Assembly: GCA_016927065.1 (NCBI GenBank)
Contig: JAFGNJ010000024.1
Location: forward strand, 1 to 64,000
Source: Deltaproteobacteria bacterium
GTDB lineage: Bacteria > Desulfobacterota > B13-G15 > RBG-16-54-18
Direction of reading: 5' to 3'
DNA: 64,000 nt
The first letter of the stretch is position 1, and the number at the start of each line of letters is the position of its first letter. Of this stretch, positions 53,843 to 61,101 are shown in pieces. The position numbers were made by a program, and so were the translations under genes. The notes below the pieces were generated by a model, which did not search any database, was not told the DNA's origin, and worked only from the letters and a program-made list of their open reading frames with translations.

Positions 53843-54700
53843 TCAATCCTCTTCCTTCTGTGTAGCACGGTGGACGCCGAGCAGAAAGGCTGGCCACAAG
53901 ACGAAGATAATGGGAACGGCGTAGAGGAATCCTGTGCTCAATTCAGGGAGAGAGGTCGTTCCGAGGTCCGTACGAAAACCAAGCTGTTCAAACGGTACTG
54001 CGGAAAGGTACATAACGGAGGTACCACCCACTTCGGTTTCTCCGTAAATGTGGTGAACATAGCGATCGGGATGCTGATAAATTCGTGTCCTGGCCTCTTC
54101 TAAGAGCTCTCTCCTGGTGCCAAAGACTAAGGCCTCGGTTGGACAGGCCTCAACGCAGGCGGGTATCTCTCCCTTAACGAGCCGTTTATCCCAGCAGAGT
54201 AAACACTTTCTGATTCGAGGCGTAGGACTATGGGTTTCAAGCACCGCCTTCTCAAAGGGGCACGAAAATGCGCACATCTTGCAACCCATACAGTTTTCCG
54301 CCCACGTAACAGGGCCTTCTTCTTCTTTCTTCATCGCTTTCACGAGGCATGCCGCTACACACGCGGGTTGATTACAATGCATGCACCGCTTCACGGCATA
54401 TACGGTCCCTTTATCCGTTTCATAGCGATTGACGACCGTCCACTGAGTTTCTGTTGTGCGCCTCTCTTCTTTAAATACAGAGTCATCCTCGATATCAGGA
54501 ATCGGAAGATCGTATGTTTCTGCACACGCCAACTCACAACTGCGGCACCCAATGCACCGGGTGGTGTCGATGAGGATACTGAGAAACTCTGTTTCCTCAG
54601 CAACTCCTTGAGCATTAAGTCTACCTGGTGCTAGGATACCACCACACGTCATCCCTGCCATTCCGATTCCGATCCTTTTGAGAAATGTTCTCCTATCCAT
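53843..54700 (-). CDS. Tat-exported 4Fe-4S ferredoxin-type subunit (HybA/CbcT-like)
   Basis: 285 aa. Tat signal (RRTFLKRIGIGMAGMTCGGILAPG) then four cluster motifs: CIGCRSCELAC, CMHCNQPACVAACL, CMGCKMCAFSCPF and CLLCWDKRL...CVEACP. A C-terminal membrane anchor (AVPIIFVLWPAFLLGVH) follows, as in HybA. It is on the periplasmic side, bridging the NrfD-like subunit and the cytochrome. First gene of the operon. Confidence 0.92.
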   Translation of the reverse strand: MDRRTFLKRIGIGMAGMTCGGILAPGRLNAQGVAEETEFLSILIDTTRCIGCRSCELACAETYDLPIPDIEDDSVFKEERRTTETQWTVVNRYETDKGTVYAVKRCMHCNQPACVAACLVKAMKKEEEGPVTWAENCMGCKMCAFSCPFEKAVLETHSPTPRIRKCLLCWDKRLVKGEIPACVEACPTEALVFGTRRELLEEARTRIYQHPDRYVHHIYGETEVGGTSVMYLSAVPFEQLGFRTDLGTTSLPELSTGFLYAVPIIFVLWPAFLLGVHRATQKEED

Positions 54701-55030
54701 GAGCGTTCCTCCTTCAGTTTTTCGTCAAAAGGTTCAGGACTTTCTTTTTGCAACGAAAGATTTTTCTTCCTTTGGTGTGGTTGCCACCCTCGGCCATAGT
54801 AACTCCCTTGTATGTGTTAGGGTCGAATCATTGGTAATCTTCAATCGCTGATCACCATGTTTCTTAAGCATCTAAAGCCCTTTCAAATGGTTTGTAATAG
54901 GGGGAAAAAGGCGGTGCAGGAGGTGTAGGCGATAAGGCCCCCTCCCGCCCCGAAAGCGATGGTTGTTTGGTCTCGTGGTAATGTTCCCTGATAAGGCGAT
55001 CCTTCCCTCCCTCGTCGAGCATATATCAGG

Positions 55031-55044
55031 GCAACGAATTTGCC
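55031..55044 (-). promoter_or_regulatory. Possible sigma-54 promoter of the ferredoxin/NrfD operon
   Basis: Minus-strand GGGCAA-N5-TTGCC with GG-N10-GC spacing. The palindrome at 55091-55110 lies about 50 bp upstream. One weak position and a long leader keep confidence low. Confidence 0.4.
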
Positions 55045-55180
55045 CCGCATTGTATGCTATTTTTTTTCTTTGAACAAGCCTTTTTTGTGTAATATGTTAT
55101 TAAACATATTTTCTTTCTGGGATATATTATTTATCGTAATACTTTTTTGTATTATCGATAATTTTCAAAATAATAGGGGC

Positions 55181-55214
55181 AAACCCTCGTTTTTTTTGGG
55201 GGTTGCCCCCATGA
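55181..55214 (-). terminator. Hairpin downstream of the GcvH-like operon
   Basis: GGGGCAAACCC and GGGGTTGCCCC-type arms around an A/T-rich loop, followed on the minus strand by TATTATTTT. The position after the last gene of the GcvH-like operon fits a terminator. Confidence 0.5.
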
Positions 55215-55231
55215 GATGACGCTCTTGTTAG

Positions 55232-55927
55232 CTATTCTTGTGTCAGAAGAAATTCGCTCGCCATCTTATCCCATGCATCGGGAGAAAGGGCCTTGGCAAT
55301 GCCTGTTATGGGAATACCACCATCCTGATATACGACCCCAACTTCACCGCCCATGCGCTCCCGGAGTGCATCCGCCGTTTTCTCCATCCATGCTGTTGCC
55401 AGTTTACCTGTCAAGAGGTTTTTTACCGTTGCACGTTTGTTTTCGGGTTTGACTATCATAAGCCATCCCTTTCCGTAGGGATCCTGATTGACTAGGTCTG
55501 GGTTTTTTGCGATATCTTTATTCACTGCCACGATATCGCCGGTTACAGGCGAGAGCATAGTAATCGTTTTTGCATCAATCCCCAGTTTCCATCCAACATC
55601 GCCCTGCTCAATACGCGAACCAACCTTTGGAAGACTTATCCTATTGGACTTGCCCACAAGTCTCTGAGCGAAATCGTCTACACCGACCTTGACCAATTCA
55701 GCACCCTGTGGCATGACCCACGTATGTCCCTGATGGTAGAACAATCCCTCTGGGAGAGAGAACCATTGAGCAACCGACGCCATAGCCCTTCTGACCGCTT
55801 CAATACCTGACCGCGCAGGCACACGTAAAAATCTCCAGAAGGGGACAATGATTATGAGAAAACCGATCACGAGAAGATATTCAATACCTTTCGTCGCAAA
55901 GATGTCAACGTAAGTGAAACCTTCCAT
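55232..55927 (-). CDS. Membrane-anchored GcvH-like protein
   Basis: 231 aa. An N-terminal membrane helix (GIEYLLVIGFLIIIVPFWRFL) precedes a GcvH/biotinyl-lipoyl-like domain: GVDDFAQRLVGKSNRISLPKVGSRIEQGD, SPVTGDIVAVNKDIAKNPDLVNQDPYGKGWLMIV. A Lys in IDAKTIT lies near the usual lipoyl-lysine position but is one residue closer to the Pro of SPV than in classical GcvH. C-terminal GVVYQDGG recalls motifs in both operon partners. No glycine cleavage genes are nearby, and the locus is respiratory, so a normal GcvH role is unlikely. Function unknown. Confidence 0.82.
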   Translation of the reverse strand: MEGFTYVDIFATKGIEYLLVIGFLIIIVPFWRFLRVPARSGIEAVRRAMASVAQWFSLPEGLFYHQGHTWVMPQGAELVKVGVDDFAQRLVGKSNRISLPKVGSRIEQGDVGWKLGIDAKTITMLSPVTGDIVAVNKDIAKNPDLVNQDPYGKGWLMIVKPENKRATVKNLLTGKLATAWMEKTADALRERMGGEVGVVYQDGGIPITGIAKALSPDAWDKMASEFLLTQE

Positions 55928-55990
55928 AACTACACCTCCTTATGATGTTTTTGTGCCGCTACTCCTAGTTCAGTATGAGGTACGAGATCG

Positions 55991-56260
55991 TTATCGTTTG
56001 CTCTTACTCTTACGGGACTTTTTCTTGATGCGGTCGCCGCCATCAGCCATGGTGAGCCCCAGTCGAGCATGAGGGGACAGGATATAACCACGCTGGACAT
56101 CCTTTATTCGCTGTTCGCCGTAGTGCTTGAGTACCTGGAGCCCGCCGCCGATGGTCCTCGCGAAGGGGTAAAACGTAATGTAGATGGCATAGGCCAAAAT
56201 GGCTATGCCCAAAACAACCCCTACGCTTACCAATACTATGGTAGTAATGGTCGCTAACAT
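55991..56260 (-). CDS. Small single-pass membrane protein of the GcvH-like operon
   Basis: 89 aa. One N-terminal helix (TTIVLVSVGVVLGIAILAYAIYITF), then a soluble part with LGLTMADGGDRIKKK and a very basic tail (KKKSRKSKSKR). The TMADGG motif is echoed by TMSDGG in the upstream gene. Spacing of 17 bp from that gene shows one operon. Not recognised; possibly an anchor or assembly factor. Confidence 0.75.
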   Translation of the reverse strand: MLATITTIVLVSVGVVLGIAILAYAIYITFYPFARTIGGGLQVLKHYGEQRIKDVQRGYILSPHARLGLTMADGGDRIKKKSRKSKSKR

Positions 56261-56277
56261 GGCTCATTCCTCCTTTC

Positions 56278-57195
56278 TTAATTTTCCAAAAAGGTCTTTA
56301 TTAGTATGCCCCACTGGCTCTGAGTGACGACGTCCCGCAGGGTGTCTATCAACTGCCCGCCATCACTCATGGTAATCCCGATCTCCGTTTCCAGTACACC
56401 GTGGAGCCGATCTATCTCATCCTCCAACCACCTGCGTGCACCAGGGGTTGCTATAAACCCTTCTCCCCCTTGTTCCAGACGGTCTAATTCCGCTTCGGCT
56501 AGGCGCAACTCCACCAACCATCCCGCACCATAGGGATCGGTATTGATCAAAGACGTATCCCGACGAACCTCCTCATTGGCATTCATCAAGGTGCCGGAAA
56601 GGGGGGAGGCAATTTCGGCCGTGCCGTGGGAACAACGTATCCGAAGAAGGGGTTTATTGCGCTCCACATGTTCCTTACGCCTCGGGAAACTAATTTTGTC
56701 TATATCCCCCAACAGCCACTGGCCAAAGTCATCCAGTCCCAGCCGTACCTTTCCGTTGACTCGCTGCAGCCAGAGATGGCCGCGGTGATAATAGACTGTA
56801 TCATCCAAAAGAAAACCTCGCACCGTCATTGTCTCACCGGAGGCTCTATCACCCTGAGCGATCTGGCAATAGGCAGGACAATCGATGTAGGCCTCAGTGG
56901 TACAGGGACACTCCAGCTTGAAGGCGCTGGACGGTATCATTTTCTTCACCGGATAGACCTCACAAAAAAGAACCTCCTCTACTTCCAAATAGGGACAGAC
57001 CTTCTTATTACTGGAATGACCAGAAAGCCGCTCAGCATCTTTAGCACGATAGACAGGACAGGTAAGATGTTCCTCTTTTATACAGATATTGTCCTGGTGA
57101 TAGAGTCGATCGTAAGGAAGCATCTTCCTGACGGGGAAGCCCTTGCAAAAGGCCATCTTCTCATCTTTTAAAAAAGGACAATATGTTTCCATCAT
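56278..57195 (-). CDS. Cysteine-rich protein with degenerate GcvH-like domain
   Basis: 305 aa. The N-terminal half has two tandem Cys modules of the form CPFL/CPYL, FC, PVRKM/PVKKM, then C and CPVY/CPAY (4-5 Cys each), possible Fe-S or zinc sites. The C-terminal half is GcvH-like (VRLGLDDFGQWLLGDIDKISFPRR, ASPLSGTLMNANEEV, INTDPYGAGWLVELRL), but the lipoyl-lysine position has no Lys (RCSHGTAEI), so it cannot be lipoylated in the usual way. Ends with GITMSDGG. A sigma-54-like promoter lies 30 bp upstream. Function unknown. Confidence 0.82.
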   Translation of the reverse strand: MMETYCPFLKDEKMAFCKGFPVRKMLPYDRLYHQDNICIKEEHLTCPVYRAKDAERLSGHSSNKKVCPYLEVEEVLFCEVYPVKKMIPSSAFKLECPCTTEAYIDCPAYCQIAQGDRASGETMTVRGFLLDDTVYYHRGHLWLQRVNGKVRLGLDDFGQWLLGDIDKISFPRRKEHVERNKPLLRIRCSHGTAEIASPLSGTLMNANEEVRRDTSLINTDPYGAGWLVELRLAEAELDRLEQGGEGFIATPGARRWLEDEIDRLHGVLETEIGITMSDGGQLIDTLRDVVTQSQWGILIKTFLEN

Positions 57196-57225
57196 AATCC
57201 CTCTATCTTTTCTTATTTATTAAAC

Positions 57226-57242
57226 AGCATTTTTCATGCCAT
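57226..57242 (-). promoter_or_regulatory. Sigma-54-like promoter of the GcvH-like operon
   Basis: Minus-strand TGGCAT-N5-ATGCT with GG-N10-GC spacing. Predicted start about 20 nt before the ATG at 57195. A perfect palindrome 100 bp upstream (57335-57355) sits where an enhancer-binding protein would bind. Confidence 0.6.
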
Positions 57243-57334
57243 AAAAAAATACCACCAAGAAATTTTTTAAGTAGCTTAATTTATTAAACATTTTATGATA
57301 GTGATCGGAAGCTGCCTTGCTCCTCTATCAAAAA

Positions 57335-57355
57335 TTTGTTTAATATTTAAACAAA
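57335..57355. promoter_or_regulatory. Perfect palindrome, probable activator site
   Basis: Arms TTTGTTTAA and TTAAACAAA with a 3-bp centre. TTAAACA also occurs at 57220, 57284 and 57410, and in the palindrome at 55091-55110. Best explained as binding sites of a dimeric regulator, possibly the NtrC-type protein of this locus. Confidence 0.55.
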
Positions 57356-57455
57356 AAGACCTTTTATTTTATAATGTATTGTTTTTATTATGGTTTATAT
57401 GTTGATTAATTAAACAAGCTTTGAGTGTTGATTCAACATATCTTGGTCTGGGCGC

Positions 57456-58025
57456 TTACTGTCCTTTTTGGCTGCGTCGCAGTAGCTCGTTACACCCTTC
57501 ACAAAAGGTGGAACCTTTTGCATCTACGTCGGCGATATTGTTGGCCACGGACATCACACACTCCCTGAGAGAGCAGTGGATGAGTCCAAAGGTATGTCCT
57601 AATTCATGTTTTATTTCCTTGATCAGTCTTCTCTGCAGAAGGGCTTGATTGGGCGGCAGGCCGTAAAACTCCTGTTGCAGGCGGGCGAATGAGACGATTC
57701 CCACGTTTCCATCCAACTGCGCCTCGCCGAAGACAAAGGTTAAAATCGGTATGAAGAGATCATGGGAGATGATACCGATCATCTTCGAGGCATCGGCAGG
57801 GAGCTCGTCCAACATCTCCTTGAGGATCTTGGTAGAGTGATATTGTTTGCGACTCGGGTCGTAGAAATTTTCCGGATTAATCGTGCTCCGTGAAATTTTT
57901 GTCGCGGACCTAAACTCTTTCCTTATAGTCTCCTCCACTTCTCTGAGGCCTATCACGGTATCCGCCTCTCCGATTATGTGGATATCAATATACGTGTCCT
58001 TTTTCATATATGGTGAAAATATCAT
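57456..58025 (-). CDS. amzA: Archaemetzincin-family zinc metalloprotease
   Basis: 189 aa. The extended zinc motif HELGHTFGLIHC followed by CVMSVANNIADVDAKGSTFCEGC is diagnostic of archaemetzincins, with three His ligands, the metzincin Met-turn and a four-Cys structural zinc site. No signal peptide, so cytosolic. The start could be ATG 58025 or ATG 58007 (MKKDTYIDI); neither has a clear Shine-Dalgarno. Substrates are unknown for the bacterial family. Lies between the GcvH-like operon and the divergent 13-heme cytochrome gene. Confidence 0.9.
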   Translation of the reverse strand: MIFSPYMKKDTYIDIHIIGEADTVIGLREVEETIRKEFRSATKISRSTINPENFYDPSRKQYHSTKILKEMLDELPADASKMIGIISHDLFIPILTFVFGEAQLDGNVGIVSFARLQQEFYGLPPNQALLQRRLIKEIKHELGHTFGLIHCSLRECVMSVANNIADVDAKGSTFCEGCNELLRRSQKGQ

Positions 58026-58128
58026 GGTATAGGGAGGGGTTCAAGGGTGTTTTCCGGCACGGCAGAGGGGGCCTCAGCGCGGCGCATCACCAAGAGGCCT
58101 TGTTCTCTCAGTGCTTTTAAAGTTTATC

Positions 58129-58157
58129 TTGACAATGAGGGAGCATTTTGTTACAAA
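58129..58157 (+). promoter_or_regulatory. Sigma-70 promoter of the multiheme cytochrome operon
   Basis: TTGACA and TACAAA with 17-bp spacing, 43 bp before the preferred ATG at 58201. Confidence 0.6.
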
Positions 58158-58200
58158 ACGCACAAGCTTTACAGTAGAAACTTATAGGGGAAGTAAAAAA

Positions 58201-60174
58201 ATGATTTGGGTTGCAAATAAGAGGAAGCGAGGGGGCGTTGCTCGCTTTTTCGTCACTGTTAGTTTAGTGTCTGCGGTCCTCTTTGTGTGGACTGGCATGG
58301 CTGTTTCCTTCGATAATGAAACATGTCTCGAATGCCACGGGAGCCGGGATATCCTCGAGATGAGCAAGGAAGATCGACTCGAGATGGTCGTCCCTACCCC
58401 CGACAAAAAGGAAGTGTATAAAGGTGAACTTACCCTTTATGTGGATTATGAGCAGTTTCGTTCCACAGTCCACCAAGATCTGAGTTGTGTTGATTGCCAT
58501 AACGATATCGAGGATGTCCCCCATCCACAAAGGCTGGAGATGGTTGATTGCTCGCAGTGCCATGAAGTGATAGTCGGTCAATACAATAAGAGCAAACATG
58601 CACAGGTCAGCCTCAGCCTCTGTTTTGAGTGCCACAACCCCCATGCTACTACTTCTTTCAGGCAGCTCTCCCAAAAAGAGCGGACGGGAATCTGTCTGCA
58701 GTGTCACGAGAAAAATGGGCATGGGTGGTTGCCCCAGCAAGAGCTCCACTTCCAATATTTGGAGTGCACGGCCTGTCACTCTCCCCAGGCAGTAAAGGGG
58801 CTTTTTTTCTATCTCACAGCCCAGGGAAAGGATGGAGAGCGGTTTAACCTCTCCTACCCTCAATTGGAGGAAGCCACCCGTGGATATCAGGGCGATGTGG
58901 CAAAGGCCATTGATCACAATGGAAACGGCATCGTGGAAGTGCATGAGATCAACAGGTTTATCGCCAAGCTACAGGAACAGGGGATACAGTCCCCTCGTCT
59001 TCAGGAGCGGGTGCTGGTATTACAGCCGTATCATAATTTTACTGATGAGGTTAAGCAGATTAAGGATTGCACGATGTGCCATGTCTCAGGTGCACCTTTT
59101 TACTCTCAGGTGATGCTCAGGATACCTGAGGTGAGCGGTGGATGGCGCACGGTCAAGATGGACAAGGCCATCGTCGGCAAGCTCCCATCTATTCCCTCTA
59201 AAGACTATTACTTAACAACGGTTCATGGCCAGAGTGGTGTGGAATGCGTTGATTGCCATGCTGATTTGACCGTCTTGCGTGCAGGGGAGGGATTTGAGGT
59301 AAAAGGACTGAAAACGCCCGTCTGTGAACACTGCCATGCGGATGTGATGACAGAATATGAGGACAGCCTTCATGCCAAGGTCAGCGAAGAAATCTGTTTT
59401 GGTTGCCATGATCCCCATTCCAGCGTCCCCTTCAAAGAGCTGAATGTTGAACAACGCCAAGCCATCTGCACCAAGTGTCATGATCCAGAGCGGGGACACG
59501 AGTGGCTGCCTCAAAAGGAACTGCATTTCAAGGCCCTGGAGTGCACCATGTGTCATGCCCCTCAAGCGGAAAAAGGGATTGTCTTTTACCTTCAGAGGGT
59601 GGATCAAGAAGGAAAAGCGGAGCGACTTGAATACGGTGAGCTAGCCACGTTGCTGGATGTGCAACAACCTGATTTGACAAAGCTCCTGGATAGCGACAGC
59701 AATGGATTTTTGGAGGATCGAGAAGTCCTCACTTTTCTCACTGCATTAAAGGAAAAGAGTCCCGGAGAAGAGATAAAGCTGGGGGTGAGGATCTTGGTTC
59801 TCAATCCTTCCCATAACTATACCGATAAGGGGACCAAGGCAAAGGATTGTTCCCTCTGCCACTCCTCCGGGGCGGGCTTCTACTCGAAATTGATAATGGA
59901 GATACCTGAGAGCGAAGGTGGTATCAGAACCCTCCCCATGGACAAAAGCATCCTTGCCGGGATGTATCGCATTAGCGATATTTATTTGTTGGGGGAGGGT
60001 AAGATTTCTAAGCGAGATATCGCAGACCTCATGTTTGCCGTGAGGAAGATCGGTTATAAGTGGCTGGATGTGATTGGTATATTGTTCATTTTAGGCGGCT
60101 TAGGTTTTGTTGGGGTGCATACGTTTCTCAGGATAATCACCATAGGGACGCGAAGAAAAAGACGGAACAAATAA
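58201..60174 (+). CDS. 13-heme membrane-anchored cytochrome c with two EF-hand loops
   Basis: 657 aa. Signal or anchor helix (FFVTVSLVSAVLFVWTGMAV), then 13 CxxCH sites (CLECH, CVDCH, CSQCH, CFECH, CLQCH, CTACH, CTMCH, CVDCH, CEHCH, CFGCH, CTKCH, CTMCH, CSLCH) and a C-terminal helix (VIGILFILGGLGFVGVHTFL). Two halves repeat each other: WLPQQELHFQYLECTACH against WLPQKELHFKALECTMCH, and each carries a canonical EF-hand loop (DHNGNGIVEVHE; DSDSNGFLEDRE) inserted between heme clusters. Start at ATG 58201 after GGGGAAG; the upstream extension is not signal-like. Probably a periplasmic electron conduit with the cyt b next door. Confidence 0.92.
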   Translation: MIWVANKRKRGGVARFFVTVSLVSAVLFVWTGMAVSFDNETCLECHGSRDILEMSKEDRLEMVVPTPDKKEVYKGELTLYVDYEQFRSTVHQDLSCVDCHNDIEDVPHPQRLEMVDCSQCHEVIVGQYNKSKHAQVSLSLCFECHNPHATTSFRQLSQKERTGICLQCHEKNGHGWLPQQELHFQYLECTACHSPQAVKGLFFYLTAQGKDGERFNLSYPQLEEATRGYQGDVAKAIDHNGNGIVEVHEINRFIAKLQEQGIQSPRLQERVLVLQPYHNFTDEVKQIKDCTMCHVSGAPFYSQVMLRIPEVSGGWRTVKMDKAIVGKLPSIPSKDYYLTTVHGQSGVECVDCHADLTVLRAGEGFEVKGLKTPVCEHCHADVMTEYEDSLHAKVSEEICFGCHDPHSSVPFKELNVEQRQAICTKCHDPERGHEWLPQKELHFKALECTMCHAPQAEKGIVFYLQRVDQEGKAERLEYGELATLLDVQQPDLTKLLDSDSNGFLEDREVLTFLTALKEKSPGEEIKLGVRILVLNPSHNYTDKGTKAKDCSLCHSSGAGFYSKLIMEIPESEGGIRTLPMDKSILAGMYRISDIYLLGEGKISKRDIADLMFAVRKIGYKWLDVIGILFILGGLGFVGVHTFLRIITIGTRRKRRNK

Positions 60175-60202
60175 GGTCAACGGAGGGAAGGAAAAAGAGT
60201 TT

Positions 60203-60883
60203 ATGGCGCGGCGAAAGAAAGTCCGGCAGAAGAGAGATCAGGAGAAAAAAGAAATATTGCAACCCCTCGTGGTACGAATTTGGCACTGGATCCATGCCCT
60301 TGCCATCGTCCTTTTGGTGCTGACCGGAATACAATTGCGATTTCCAGATTTGATTTCCTGGTTCGGGACCTTCAAAACCGCAGTGGACGTTCATAATATC
60401 TTTGGGTTCATCGTGTTGTTCGATTACGTGCTCTGGTTTGGATTTTATCTAATAACTGGGGAGTTGTTCAAACAATATGCCCCTACGCCTGAGGATTTTA
60501 CCATCGGAATCCCGACGCAATCGACGTACTACTTTGCCCGCATCTTCTTTGGTGATCCCCCACCTTTTGAGCCTACACCAAAGGCCAAATTTAACTCCTT
60601 GCAGAAGACCACCTACTTCGGCATCATGTTTGTTCTTGTCCCCCTTCAGGTAGTGACCGGTGTTCTCCTTTGGGATTTGGAGAGATTCCGTCCTTTAATA
60701 GCGGCGCTGGGTGGCGTAAGGGTTCTTGATGCCTTTCATATTATTCTCGCCTATATATTTACGTCCTTTTTGATTGTTCACATCTACCTTTCTACGTTGG
60801 GGCATACCTTCTTTTCCCACTTTAAGGCCATGATCGTGGGATATGAGGAAAAGGAGACAGGACATACTCAGACGTCCGCATAA
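60203..60883 (+). CDS. Di-heme cytochrome b (b561 / HydC-FdnI type)
   Basis: 226 aa with four membrane helices and heme-ligand His candidates in RIWHWIHALAIVLL, DVHNIFGFIVLFDY, DAFHIILAYIF and HIYLSTLGH. Prokaryotic cytochrome b561 family, which oxidises menaquinol and passes electrons to a periplasmic cytochrome. Starts 29 bp after the 13-heme gene, so together they resemble the bc-type Cbc complexes of Geobacter. Confidence 0.9.
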   Translation: MARRKKVRQKRDQEKKEILQPLVVRIWHWIHALAIVLLVLTGIQLRFPDLISWFGTFKTAVDVHNIFGFIVLFDYVLWFGFYLITGELFKQYAPTPEDFTIGIPTQSTYYFARIFFGDPPPFEPTPKAKFNSLQKTTYFGIMFVLVPLQVVTGVLLWDLERFRPLIAALGGVRVLDAFHIILAYIFTSFLIVHIYLSTLGHTFFSHFKAMIVGYEEKETGHTQTSA

Positions 60884-60969
60884 CGCATGGTTGCATTGGT
60901 GTGCAGGCGGGTTCCCTGTCGCGTCCCTTTTTGAAAGGGCCATAGTTTAAAGAGACAAAGATATTCATT

Positions 60970-61050
60970 GTGAGTTCAGGTAGGTTCGGTCGTACCGGGA
61001 GCTGAGATGCCGAAGGCGTTACGTATGACCGTTGGTGATAACCTAACAAA
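60970..61050 (+). ncRNA. Structured leader RNA of unknown class (putative)
   Basis: Nested pairing: TAGGTT (60981) with AACCTA (61040), directly followed by a 9-bp stem CGGTCGTAC (60987)/GTATGACCG (61023) enclosing GGGAGCTGAGATGCCGAAGG. A terminator follows at 61054-61090 and then the aminotransferase start. The GGGAGC...GCCGAAG core recalls part of the lysine riboswitch, but the rest of that consensus is absent. Not confidently any known riboswitch. Confidence 0.45.
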
Positions 61051-61053
61051 GAG

Positions 61054-61090
61054 AGCCAAGGGAAGCTCATATCCCCTGGCTACTTTTTTT
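61054..61090 (+). terminator. Intrinsic terminator in the aminotransferase leader
   Basis: Stem AGCCAAGGG/CCCCTGGCT with one mismatch and a 10-nt loop, followed by AC and seven Ts, only 12 bp before the ATG and partly adjoining the ribosome binding site GGAGGTG. It may terminate the cytochrome operon or act as an attenuator. Confidence 0.75.
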
Positions 61091-61101
61091 GGAGGTGCCG
61101 A

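Larger units (their letters stand above)
54701..55231. other. Regulatory intergenic region of the cytochrome operon
   Basis: About 530 bp without a supported gene. It contains the large hairpin at 55181-55214, a perfect palindrome AATATGTT-ATTA-AACATATT at 55091-55110 and a sigma-54-like site near 55031. These would control the ferredoxin/NrfD/cytochrome operon, with a roughly 320-nt leader. Confidence 0.45.

Noticed and set aside
55232-55927. True glycine cleavage H protein
   Set aside because: Membrane anchor, shifted lysine position and absence of gcvT/gcvP nearby argue against it.
60970-61050. Lysine riboswitch
   Set aside because: Only the GGGAGC...GCCGAAG part resembles the lysine class; the 5' AGAGGTGC and AGTA blocks and the expected length are missing.
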